Source: Poriferisodalis sp965203655
Lineage (GTDB): Bacteria; Actinomycetota; Acidimicrobiia; Acidimicrobiales; Poriferisodalaceae
Length of the DNA stretch: 64,000 bases
Assembly: GCF_965203655.1 (NCBI RefSeq)
Contig: NZ_CBDBDD010000009.1
Coordinates: 434,001 to 498,000 of the forward strand
Direction: 5' to 3'
Made by a program: the position numbers and the translations under genes
Shown: positions 16,341 to 24,800 of the stretch, in pieces
Layout: every line of letters starts with the position of its first letter
Numbering within the stretch: the first letter of the stretch is position 1
Notes under the pieces: model-generated
Told to the model about the DNA's origin: nothing
The model's input: only the letters and a program-made list of their open reading frames with translations
The model's database searches: none

Positions 16341-17111
16341 ATGACGACACTGACCGTGGTCAACCAGAAGGGCGGGGTGGGCAAGACGACGGTCACGCTC
16401 GGTCTTGCCGAAGCGGCGTGTGCTGCGGGCCACAGCGTCCTGGTGGTGGACCTCGACCCGCAGTCCAACGCGTCGGCTGGGCTCGGTGTGTGGAATGCCT
16501 CCCTCAACATCGACAGCGTGCTCGCGGATGCTGCGCCTGCGGCGGCGCTGGCAGCCATCACCGACTCCGGGTGGCCTGACGGCGGTCCGTGCCCGCAGCT
16601 CGTACCCGGCAGCTACGCGCTCGCGAGCCGCGAGCCCCAGATGGCCGCCGACCTGGTGGGTGCCCAGGACCGGCTGCGCATAGCGATGGCTGGTGTGAGC
16701 CATGACCTCGTGTTGATCGACTGCCCACCGTCGCTCGGACTGCTGTGCATCAATGGGCTCTTCGCAGCCGATCGGGCGATGATCGTGACCGAGCCCGCCG
16801 CGTGGGCCGCAGACGGCGTCGACCTGATGCGGTCGACGATCACCCGGGTTGCCCAGCGCCAGGGCACGCCGACCGTCGCCGGCGTTGTGCTGAACCGCAT
16901 GGGACGCACTCGCGACAACGCGTACTGGGCGCAGCAGCTCGCGGAGCGCTTCGGCAGCGAGCTGCTGCCGCCGATTCCCCAGCGGGCCGCGATCGCCGAG
17001 GCCTCCGGTCAGTCGCTGCCGCTGCGGGCACTGGGACGCCGGCCGGGTGCCCCCGAAGCGGTGGCGGCATTCGACGGGCTGTGGGCCGATCTCGAGCGCC
17101 GGCTGGGCTGA
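16341..17111 (+). CDS. ParA/Soj family ATPase (orphan)
   Basis: This 256-residue deviant-Walker ATPase has KGGVGKTT at residues 10-17, VDLDPQSNAS near 36-45, and LIDCPPSLGLL as Walker B. ParA proteins position chromosomes, plasmids or protein cargo by ATP-dependent dimerisation on DNA. No ParB gene or parS-like cluster is adjacent, so this is probably a stand-alone member, not the chromosomal partition locus. It may form a small operon with the membrane protein 37 bases downstream. Two short direct repeats (TGAGGTCGGCG) directly precede the start. Confidence 0.85.
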   Translation: MTTLTVVNQKGGVGKTTVTLGLAEAACAAGHSVLVVDLDPQSNASAGLGVWNASLNIDSVLADAAPAAALAAITDSGWPDGGPCPQLVPGSYALASREPQMAADLVGAQDRLRIAMAGVSHDLVLIDCPPSLGLLCINGLFAADRAMIVTEPAAWAADGVDLMRSTITRVAQRQGTPTVAGVVLNRMGRTRDNAYWAQQLAERFGSELLPPIPQRAAIAEASGQSLPLRALGRRPGAPEAVAAFDGLWADLERRLG

Positions 17112-17148
17112 GGCGCCCCACTACCCTCGGATTCAGCGAAGTTTCAGC

Positions 17149-17439
17149 ATGGCCAACTACGACCCCAACCGACCCCGGCCGAGCATCGATGCGGCGGCAG
17201 CGCTGCCGGGTGACGCACTCCGAGGTGACGACCCCGAGACACCGGCCGCGACGCCGGCCGACGGTGCCGAGCACGACGCCGATCCGGCGCCCGCGCCCGC
17301 GTCGCAGCTGTTGCCGCGACAGGCCGAGCCGGTCGACCGGCGGCAGCTAGCGGCGTTCGGGGGTGCCGTGGCCGTCGGGTGGCTGGTGGCGGCTGCGCTC
17401 GCATGGTGGCTGTGGCGGCGCTGGCGACGGCGCCCCTGA
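17149..17439 (+). CDS. Small single-pass membrane protein of unknown function
   Basis: This 96-residue protein has a proline/alanine/aspartate-rich, probably disordered N-terminal 65 residues, one predicted transmembrane helix (about 71-88, GAVAVGWLVAAALAWWLW) and an arginine-rich cytoplasmic tail (RRWRRRP). There is no signal peptide or known domain. It follows the ParA-like gene by 37 bases, so it could be a membrane partner of that ATPase; this is inference from position only. An in-frame extension upstream to 17047 lies inside parA and was dropped. Confidence 0.6.
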   Translation: MANYDPNRPRPSIDAAAALPGDALRGDDPETPAATPADGAEHDADPAPAPASQLLPRQAEPVDRRQLAAFGGAVAVGWLVAAALAWWLWRRWRRRP

Positions 17440-17475
17440 ACCATCCGCGCCCGTCGTGACAAGATCAGCCACGCT

Positions 17476-18339
17476 GTGAATGTGGATGCCCACGCCGGCG
17501 GCGTCACTGCCGGCATCGCCCGCGACGTCGAGATTCCGCGAAGCTTGAGCCCCTCGGGCGCGTCCACATTCCGGCAGTGCGCACGGCGCTGGAAGTTCCG
17601 CTACATCGACAAGCGGCCCGATCCGCCGGGCGCGCCAGCGCTGCGCGGCACCTTCGTGCATCACGTCCTGGAGGAGCTGCTGGCGGTGGCACCGGCGCAA
17701 CGCACGCTCGAACGAGCTCGGGCCATCTGCCGCGACCTGTGGCCGGCGCTGGCGGGCAACGCCGACTTCGAAGCGCTGGAGCTGTCGGCCGACGACGAAC
17801 GCGCCTTCCGGTGGAACGCCTGGCGGGACATCGAGGGGTTCTTCGAGCTGGTCGATCCCACCGGTGTCGATGTGGTCGACCGCGAGCGCGATCTGGTCGC
17901 CACGCTTGATGGCGTGCCGTTCCGCGGCATCGTCGATCTCGTGGACCGAGCGCCCGACGGTCTGCGGATCACCGACTACAAGACCGGTCGACCGCCGGGA
18001 GCTCGCTACCTCGACAGCCGGCTCACACAGGTCTGGCTGTATGCGGCGGCGGCTGCCGCACTCGGCGACGACGTGAGCGAGGTGCGGCTGCTGTACCTCG
18101 GCGAGACCGGCAACGGGCGCGACACCCGCGAGCCCATCGAGATTGCTCGCCCGTTCGATCCCGACGCCGTGCACGCTGCGGTCGACGAGCATCGCGTCAC
18201 CTGGGACCGCATCGCCGATGCGGTGGGCAGCGGCCAGTTCGAACCGACCACCGGTCCGCTGTGCAGCTGGTGCCCCTACCAAGACGACTGCCCCGAAGGC
18301 CGGGCCGAGCACCAGCGGAGGAACGGGCTGGCTGCTTGA
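17476..18339 (+). CDS. PD-(D/E)XK nuclease family protein with Fe-S cysteines (RecB/Cas4-like)
   Basis: This 287-residue RecB-type nuclease domain has the core GIVDLVDRAPDGLRITDYKTG (acidic residue near 154, DYK near 167-169). Four cysteines are placed as in Cas4/AddB-type iron-sulfur nucleases: one N-terminal (Cys35, in FRQCARRWKF) and three C-terminal (263, 266, 272 in CSWCPYQDDC). The catalytic residues look complete. There is no CRISPR array or helicase partner next to it; actinobacteria commonly carry such stand-alone members. The GTG start at 17476 has no clear ribosome site. The 3' end of the gene is the first copy of a 33-base tandem repeat that continues into the intergenic DNA. Confidence 0.82.
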   Translation: MNVDAHAGGVTAGIARDVEIPRSLSPSGASTFRQCARRWKFRYIDKRPDPPGAPALRGTFVHHVLEELLAVAPAQRTLERARAICRDLWPALAGNADFEALELSADDERAFRWNAWRDIEGFFELVDPTGVDVVDRERDLVATLDGVPFRGIVDLVDRAPDGLRITDYKTGRPPGARYLDSRLTQVWLYAAAAAALGDDVSEVRLLYLGETGNGRDTREPIEIARPFDPDAVHAAVDEHRVTWDRIADAVGSGQFEPTTGPLCSWCPYQDDCPEGRAEHQRRNGLAA

Positions 18340-18408
18340 GCCAGCCCGCATCAGACACAGCTGGTTGCGTGAGCGTTGCCGCACCAGACACGGCTGGCTG
18401 CGTGAGCG
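18326..18408. repeat. 33-base-period tandem repeat running out of the nuclease gene
   Basis: A 17-base core like GGCTGGCTGCGTGAGCG occurs at 18326-18342, 18359-18375 and 18392-18408, exactly 33 bases apart with 1-3 differences. The first copy contains the nuclease stop codon. Confidence 0.65.
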
Positions 18409-18466
18409 AGACTGCGCGAGTTGCGGCCATGCTGTAGGTCGATTCGCCGAGCCACGGAGCACCAAG

Positions 18467-19270
18467 ATGGAGTACGAGCAGATCACCGTCACCGACGATG
18501 GCGACGTGAGGGTCATCACGTTGAACCGGCCCGAGAAGCTGAATGCGTGGACGCCGCGCATGCAGGCGGAGATGACCCACGCAGTGCTGGCAGGCAACAA
18601 CGACCCGTCAGTCGGCGCGTTCGTCGTGACCGGCGCTGGCCGAGGCTTCTGCGCCGGGGCGGATATCGCGGAGGTCTTCGCCGCCCGCATCGCAGACGCC
18701 GACGAAACAGGCGCCAGCGTGGGCGAGGCGGCGGCCGGCGACGACAGCGCTGCTGATGACTGGGTGGACCTGGTACGCAATTCCAAGCCGCTCGTTGCCG
18801 CCATCAACGGTGCCTCGATCGGCGTGGGCCTGACGATGGTGCTCTCGATGGACCGCCTGATCGCCCACAGCGAGGCCAAGATCTCGTGCCGGTTCGTGAA
18901 GATGGGCGTGACACCCGAGCTGGCCTCCTCTCACATGCTGGTGCAGCGCTGTGGATGGGGTGCGGCCACCGACCTGGCCCTCTCGGGTCGCATCGTGACC
19001 GGCGCTGAAGCCGGCGAGATGGGCCTGGTGGACGAGGTCACCGACGGCGACGTGCTGGAAGTGGCACTTGCCCGCGCCCGCAGCTACGCAGAGAACCCGC
19101 CCACCATGGTGCAGCTGACCAAGCAGCTGCTCACCGCAAACGGCTCGGACACCGACTTGGGGGCCGTGCAGCGCCGTGAGATGGAGGCCCTGAATGTCGC
19201 GCGCGCCTCGGATGATCACCGTGAAGCAGTCGCCGCATTCCTGGAGAAGCGCGCTCCCAAGTTCCGCTGA
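18467..19270 (+). CDS. Enoyl-CoA hydratase/isomerase family protein
   Basis: This 267-residue crotonase-fold protein should hydrate or isomerise an enoyl-CoA. GRGFCAGADIAEVF forms the first half of the oxyanion hole, and INGASIGVGLTMVLSMD supplies the second. The position of the usual Glu pair is partly changed (KMGVTPELASS), so the exact reaction is open. ATG 18467 is preceded by GGAG with 8-base spacing; a longer in-frame ORF to 18143 lies inside the nuclease gene and was rejected. A stem-loop follows the stop. Confidence 0.85.
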   Translation: MEYEQITVTDDGDVRVITLNRPEKLNAWTPRMQAEMTHAVLAGNNDPSVGAFVVTGAGRGFCAGADIAEVFAARIADADETGASVGEAAAGDDSAADDWVDLVRNSKPLVAAINGASIGVGLTMVLSMDRLIAHSEAKISCRFVKMGVTPELASSHMLVQRCGWGAATDLALSGRIVTGAEAGEMGLVDEVTDGDVLEVALARARSYAENPPTMVQLTKQLLTANGSDTDLGAVQRREMEALNVARASDDHREAVAAFLEKRAPKFR

Positions 19271-19290
19271 TCCCGACGTGGCACCCATCG

Positions 19291-19310
19291 CCCCGGCACG
19301 CCTGCCGGGG
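19291..19310 (+). terminator. Stem-loop after the enoyl-CoA hydratase gene
   Basis: CCCCGGCA and TGCCGGGG form a perfect 8-base-pair stem around CGCC, 20 bases after the stop codon and just ahead of fpg. There is no T-run, as is usual in high-GC actinobacteria. Confidence 0.55.
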
Positions 19311-19328
19311 AGGGTGTGCTGAGCCGCC

Positions 19329-20210
19329 ATGCCTGAGTTGCCCGAGGTCGAGGTCGTCCGGCGGCAGCTTGCAGGGCCGCTCGTGGGACGCCAGATCGTC
19401 GAGGCGTGGGCTCACCCGTCGCGCAAGTTCGCTTCCGGCGCCGATGCGATCGGCAGCGAGATCGAGGTGCTCCGGCGTCGGGGCAAGTACCTGATCGCAG
19501 AGCTCGACTGCGGGCGCGAGCTGGTCATCCATCTCGGCATGACAGGCCGGCTGTGTTTCGCGACGACTGCATCAGTGCGCGATGCGCCCCCGACGCCCGC
19601 GGTCCAGCCTCGTGACGGGCCCGCGACCGAGGTCATGGACGCTGCTGAGGTCACGCTCGCCGATCCCTACGTGCGGGCCTGGTGGCGCCTCGACAACGGT
19701 GACGTGCTGTGCCTGCACGACGTGCGACGGTTCGGCCGGATTGCCGTGTGCGACCGCGGCAACTACAGCGAGTTGCCGACGCTCGCCGCCATGGGTCCCG
19801 AGCCGCTGGAGGGTGACCTGGATGCAGGCGCGTTCTGGCGGGCGAGCAGGCGGTCCAGCCAGCGCATCAAGACGCAGTTGCTGAACCAGCGGCTGATCGC
19901 CGGGGTCGGCAACATCTACGCCGACGAAGCCTTGTTCCTGGCCGGGATCAACCCGTCGGCTCGCTCGATCTCGAAGCCGCGAGCTGAACGGCTGCTCGCG
20001 GCGCTGCGCGATGTGCTGGTGGCCAGCATCGAGCGTGGCGGCAGCACGCTGCGCGACTACTACAGCCTCGAAGGAGCGGGCGACAATCAGAAGTACTTCG
20101 TCTGCTACGGCCGCGCCGGGGAGCCGTGCGTTCGCTGCGGCACCGAATTGCGCCGCCGCGTGCTCGACCAGCGGTCCAGCACGTGGTGCCCAACCTGCCA
20201 GCAGAGGTGA
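19329..20210 (+). CDS. mutM: Formamidopyrimidine-DNA glycosylase
   Basis: This 293-residue base-excision repair enzyme removes oxidised purines such as 8-oxoguanine and nicks the DNA. The start MPELPEVEVV gives the catalytic Pro2 and Glu3. The helix-two-turn-helix stretch (QLLNQRLIAGVGNIYADE) and C-terminal zinc finger (CVRCG near 264, CPTC near 287) are complete. About 25 extra residues near 75-100 form a loop insertion relative to typical Fpg. It is transcribed in the same direction as the genes around it but is set off by a stem-loop upstream. Confidence 0.93.
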   Translation: MPELPEVEVVRRQLAGPLVGRQIVEAWAHPSRKFASGADAIGSEIEVLRRRGKYLIAELDCGRELVIHLGMTGRLCFATTASVRDAPPTPAVQPRDGPATEVMDAAEVTLADPYVRAWWRLDNGDVLCLHDVRRFGRIAVCDRGNYSELPTLAAMGPEPLEGDLDAGAFWRASRRSSQRIKTQLLNQRLIAGVGNIYADEALFLAGINPSARSISKPRAERLLAALRDVLVASIERGGSTLRDYYSLEGAGDNQKYFVCYGRAGEPCVRCGTELRRRVLDQRSSTWCPTCQQR

Positions 20211-20280
20211 CGCGGCAACGGGCTCGCTGGGGCGGGGCATACTTGCAGCACACCCAACAACGAAATGAGCGGGGGTTCGG

Positions 20281-20859
20281 GTGGACAACGAGTTGTGGCG
20301 CTGGGTCTGGGTCATCACGGCGCTGGTGATGGGCCTCGGCGAGATTTTCACCGCAGGATTCTTCCTGCTGCCGTTCGCCATCGGCGCGGCCTTGGCGGCC
20401 ATGGCGGCGTGGCTGGACTTCCACGGCGGGGTCCAGTGGCTCCTGTTCTTCGGCGGCACCGCCGTGTCGTTGCTGATCCTGCGTCGTTTCATGGGACGTC
20501 AAGACCGACCCGATGATCTGCCAGTGGGCGCGAATCGCTACATCGGCTTGCCGGCACGCGTCATCGAGACGATCGACATCGTTGAGAACACCGGGCGCGT
20601 TCGAGTGGAGTCCGACGAATGGCGAGCGGTCGCCGAGACAGGGCCTATCGAGGAGGGATCGGTGGTTCGCGTGACCGCGCTGCGCGGTACGAAGCTGCTC
20701 GTCGAGTTCGTGGAACCGCCGCCACCCGACTACGTGCCTCACCATTCGCCGCCCGCAGCAGTTGCTGCGGCAGAGCCGGCACAGGAATCCGCCGAGGGCG
20801 ATGCTGACGCCGATGAAGGCGAGCAGGCCCCCGATACCGAAGCCCCAAGGAGCGAATGA
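20281..20859 (+). CDS. NfeD family membrane protein
   Basis: This 192-residue protein has three N-terminal transmembrane helices (about 7-70, including WVWVITALVMGLGEIFTAGF) followed by a soluble OB-fold domain and an acidic tail. NfeD proteins work with SPFH/band-7 proteins in membrane microdomains. The next gene is such a protein and starts inside this gene's stop codon (ATGA overlap), so the pair is almost certainly translated together. The GTG start follows a purine-rich GCGGGGG. Confidence 0.85.
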   Translation: MDNELWRWVWVITALVMGLGEIFTAGFFLLPFAIGAALAAMAAWLDFHGGVQWLLFFGGTAVSLLILRRFMGRQDRPDDLPVGANRYIGLPARVIETIDIVENTGRVRVESDEWRAVAETGPIEEGSVVRVTALRGTKLLVEFVEPPPPDYVPHHSPPAAVAAAEPAQESAEGDADADEGEQAPDTEAPRSE

Positions 20860-21812
20860 TGAACAGCATTGACCCCGCAGTGATCCTGCTGGTTGTCATC
20901 GCAGCGGCGATCTTCGTCGTCGCCGCGACCGGCCTACGCATCGTGCGCCCGTTCGAGCAGGGACTCATCGAGTTCTTGGGCAAGTACCGCACGACGGTCG
21001 AGCCGGGCCTGCGATTCGTTATCCCGTTCGTGCAGCGGATTCTGAAGGTGGACATGCGCGAGCAGGTCGTGGATGTGCCGCCGCAGGAGGTCATCACCAA
21101 GGACAACGTGGCGGTAACCGTCGATGCCGTCATCTACTACGAGCCGACCGATCCGGTGAAGCTGAAGTACGCGGTGGGCAACTTCATCATCGCCGTGACC
21201 AAGCTGGCCCAGACCAACCTCCGCAACGTGGTCGGCGACCTGCAGCTCGACGAAGCGCTGGTGTCGCGCGAGATCATCAACTCCAAGCTGCGCCAGATTC
21301 TCGACGACGCGACCGACAAGTGGGGCACCCGGGTGGTGCGCGTCGAGATCCAGCGCATCGAGCCGCCGCCCGACGTCACCCAGGCCATGCATCGCCAGAT
21401 GAAGGCTGAGCGCGACCGGCGCGCGGTGGTCACCGAGGCCGAGGGCGAGAAGACGGCTGCGATCCTGCAGGCCGAAGGCGTCAAGCAGTCCCAGATCCTG
21501 CGAGCTGAGGGCGAGGCGGAGGCCATCAAGCGGGTGGCAGATGCCGACAAGTACCAGAAGCTGACCGTTGCCGAGGGTGAGGGCCAGGCCATCGAGCGGG
21601 TGTTCGCGGCGATTCACAACGGCGACCCCACCGACGACCTGATCGCCATCAAGTACCTCGAAGCATTGCAAGGCGTGGCGGACGGCCAGGCCACCAAGAT
21701 CTTCCTGCCGCTCGACACCAGCGGCGTGCTCGGTGCCGTCGCCGCAATGGGCGAGATGTTCCGCGAGCGCACCACCGATGCCGCTTCCCCGATTGGGGCC
21801 GCCGAGGAGTAG
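20856..21812 (+). CDS. SPFH/band 7 family protein (stomatin/QmcA-like)
   Basis: This 318-residue protein has one N-terminal membrane helix (about 6-26), the SPFH domain (RPFEQGLIEFLGKYRTTVEPGLRF onward) and a charged alpha-helical region rich in Ala/Glu (about 180-250) that drives oligomerisation. Relatives form ring-like or raft-like assemblies at the membrane and affect membrane protein stability. It overlaps nfeD by 4 bases. The direct function is not known. Confidence 0.88.
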   Translation: MMNSIDPAVILLVVIAAAIFVVAATGLRIVRPFEQGLIEFLGKYRTTVEPGLRFVIPFVQRILKVDMREQVVDVPPQEVITKDNVAVTVDAVIYYEPTDPVKLKYAVGNFIIAVTKLAQTNLRNVVGDLQLDEALVSREIINSKLRQILDDATDKWGTRVVRVEIQRIEPPPDVTQAMHRQMKAERDRRAVVTEAEGEKTAAILQAEGVKQSQILRAEGEAEAIKRVADADKYQKLTVAEGEGQAIERVFAAIHNGDPTDDLIAIKYLEALQGVADGQATKIFLPLDTSGVLGAVAAMGEMFRERTTDAASPIGAAEE

Positions 21813-21867
21813 TCGTTGCCCGATCGGACAGCGACAACACGGACGGCTGGCTGGGGTTTGTTCCCCG

Positions 21868-24800
21868 ATGACACTGCAGGATGAGCTGGACGCGGAGTCG
21901 GCAGTGCTGCACTACGTCGTTGTCGACATCGAGACCGTGCCGCAGGTTGGAATCGGGCCTGCGCAGGACATCCGCGAGATCGGCGCGTGTCGTGTCGAAG
22001 TGCTTCCGGATGGCAGACACTCGGTGGCGGCGCGCCCGTTCCATCGGCTGATTCGCAGTGAGGTCGTGAGCCCGGTCACGGGTTCGAGATACTCACCGTC
22101 ACCGTCTGCAGCGGCTGCCGATGCGGAATCCGACACTGGGCTGGTTGCCTGCCGCGATGCGCTCGGCGACCTTGTGGACTTTTGCGCCGGGACGCCGGTC
22201 GTGGCCCATAACGGGCGGCTGCACGACTTCGCCGTGCTCGAAGATGCCTGCCGCCGTCACGACGTGCCGACACTGCATGATGACCGCCTCGACAGCCTGG
22301 ATTTGGCACATGTCGCTGCCCCACGCATTGGCAGCGAGTTGCGGCCCAATGCGGACGGCTCAATACCGCCCGCTAGTCGCAGCCTCGACGACCTCGCAGC
22401 GTGGCTCGGTGTCGCGGATCGTCGTCGTGAGCGGCATCGCGCCGTGCCAGATGCGGAACTGACGGTGCTGCTGATCGAGCGGATGCTGAAGATGATCTCC
22501 AGTACCGAACCGGTACGGCAGCTGCAACGGCGGATTCTCCATGCGGGGTGCCATCCGTGGGCGCGCTTTCTTGAGCATCCGCTGGTTGATGTGTCCTTGA
22601 TCGATTGCCTCAGACTCGACACGGCGCAACTGAGTGCTCAGGATGGCTCGCCAAACGATGATGTCCCGGGTCTTGGGCACCGCAGCGTCGAGAGGTCCAG
22701 CACGGCCGCTCAGCCCGTTGCGCAGCTTGACGAGGCCTCGGTGCTCGCTCCGCTGAGTCCGGGCGGAGCGCTCGTCACTGGGGAGGGACGCGTTTTTCGG
22801 GACCAGCAGCGCAAAATGGCCGCTGCTGTACTCGCCGCTCTTGCTGACAGTTCTCGCGGCAGTGGCGACGGCGGGGTTGCGCCAACCGGACGATTGGCAG
22901 TCGAAGCGCCGACTGGGACTGGCAAGACACTGGCCTACTTGGTTCCTGCCGCCGCGTGCGCCCGAGCCCGCCGTCGCCCTGTCGCGATCGCCACGCATTC
23001 CAAGGTGCTTCAGGACCAGCTCCTCACCGACATCGAGATCTATCGCAGAACCGTCGGCGACATCCGCTGGGTGCTGCTCAAGGGCATCGCCAACTACGTC
23101 TCGGTGGGTTACCTCGATGCGGCTATCGAAGCAGGCTCCGAAGAACCCGTTGAATCGCTCGTCCTTGCGGTTCTCGCGGGCTGGGCCGCTCAGACGGCCA
23201 CCGGCGACTGGGACGATCTCAGCATCGCTCAGATCGAAGCTGCGTGGCCGCAGGTTAGAGAACTCAGAGCGCGGCTGAGCGTAGACGAGCTACGGGACTT
23301 CGCCACCGACGAAGCGGACCGCTTGTGCTTTTATCGACGAGCACTGAACAGCATTTCCTCGACAGACATCGTGGTTGCCAACCACGCCGTGCTGGTGACG
23401 CTCGATCGACTCTTCGAAGAAGTCAGTCACCTCATCATCGATGAGGGCCACAACCTCGAAGATGCCGCGACGAGCGCGCTGACCGAGGAAACCGGAGCAT
23501 CGGCGCTCTCGGCGCTGTTCGACTGCGTCGCGCATGCCCGCGGTGGCGGCGGTGTGCTGCGGCGCTACGCCGTTGCCTGCGGCGACAACCCGCCGGGCGG
23601 ACAAATCGACGCAGCACTTGAGTCGCTGGACCGATGCCGCGAGGCGATTGCAGAGCTGGACACTCGGGTCGTCGACTATGTGAGAGGGCGAACCGAGGTC
23701 ACGGTTGCCCAGGCTGCCAGCTTCGGTGTCTCATATCGACTGAGGCCCGGCTTCGATACCCGCAGGGCCGAGTTCGCGCCAGCGCGCCGCGCCGCACAGG
23801 CGCTTTGCGAACATCTGCGACATCTCAGCGGTTGCTTGGCCTTGGGCCCGCCTGCATCTGCGCAGGGAACCCGACATTGGCGACACATTGAGTCAGAGCT
23901 AGGCCGAATCAGTCGTGATGCTCGGGCGGCGGCCGATGTCGTCGCCGAGACCATGTCAGCGCGCGATGACGAAAACTGGATCAGCATTGTCGATCTGTTT
24001 TGCCGGACATCTGCGGGCGGCGATGGGACGACATGGGAGTGGCAGCTGCGACGAGTGCCGCTGTCAGTCGCCGATCGGCTCAAGGCCAAGTGGATGGAGC
24101 TGGCTTCGGTTGTCCTGACGTCAGCGACACTGCGGGTAAACGGTGAATTTGGTCACGTGCTCGAGAGGGTCGGACTATCGGACGCACTGCGACTTTGCTT
24201 GCCGACACCGTTCGAAGATCTCTCGACCAATGAGCTCGTGGTGCTTCCACGCCATCTGCCAGTCCCTCGCGGGGGCCTGATGCCAGAGTTCACCAAGGCC
24301 GAGGCCGATGAACTCGCCCGCCTGATCCTTGTGGCACGTGGCCGAACGCTCGCACTGTTTACGGCGACAGCGCGTATGGCACACGCCCGAGACTTCCTCT
24401 GGCGCGTGCCCGAACTTCGAACGGACGGGCTCGGTGTCATGTGCCAGGGCGATGCGCCGTCAGGCGAACTCGTTGATCGGATGCGGGCCGATAATTCGTC
24501 GAGCCTGCTCGCTACTCGCTCGTTCTGGGAGGGCATCAGCGTGCCCGGCGAGGCGTTGAGCCTCTTGGTCATCGAGAAACTGCCCTTTGCTCCGCTCGGA
24601 GATCCCGTGGTGGCAGCACGGATGCACGAGATCGAGCGCCGAGGGGAGGACGCCTTCACGCGCTATCTGGTGCCCGAAGCCGCTCTGCGCTTTACACAAG
24701 CGGTCGGTCGGTTGATTCGAACCGAGACTGATCGTGGCGTGTGTGTCGTGCTGGACAAGCGGATTCGGGGCAGTGCGCCGTACGCCAGCGTTTTTCTCGA

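Noticed and set aside
18326..18408. CRISPR-like array after the nuclease gene
   Set aside because: The units repeat without distinct spacers, there are only three copies, the first lies in coding sequence and there are no cas genes.
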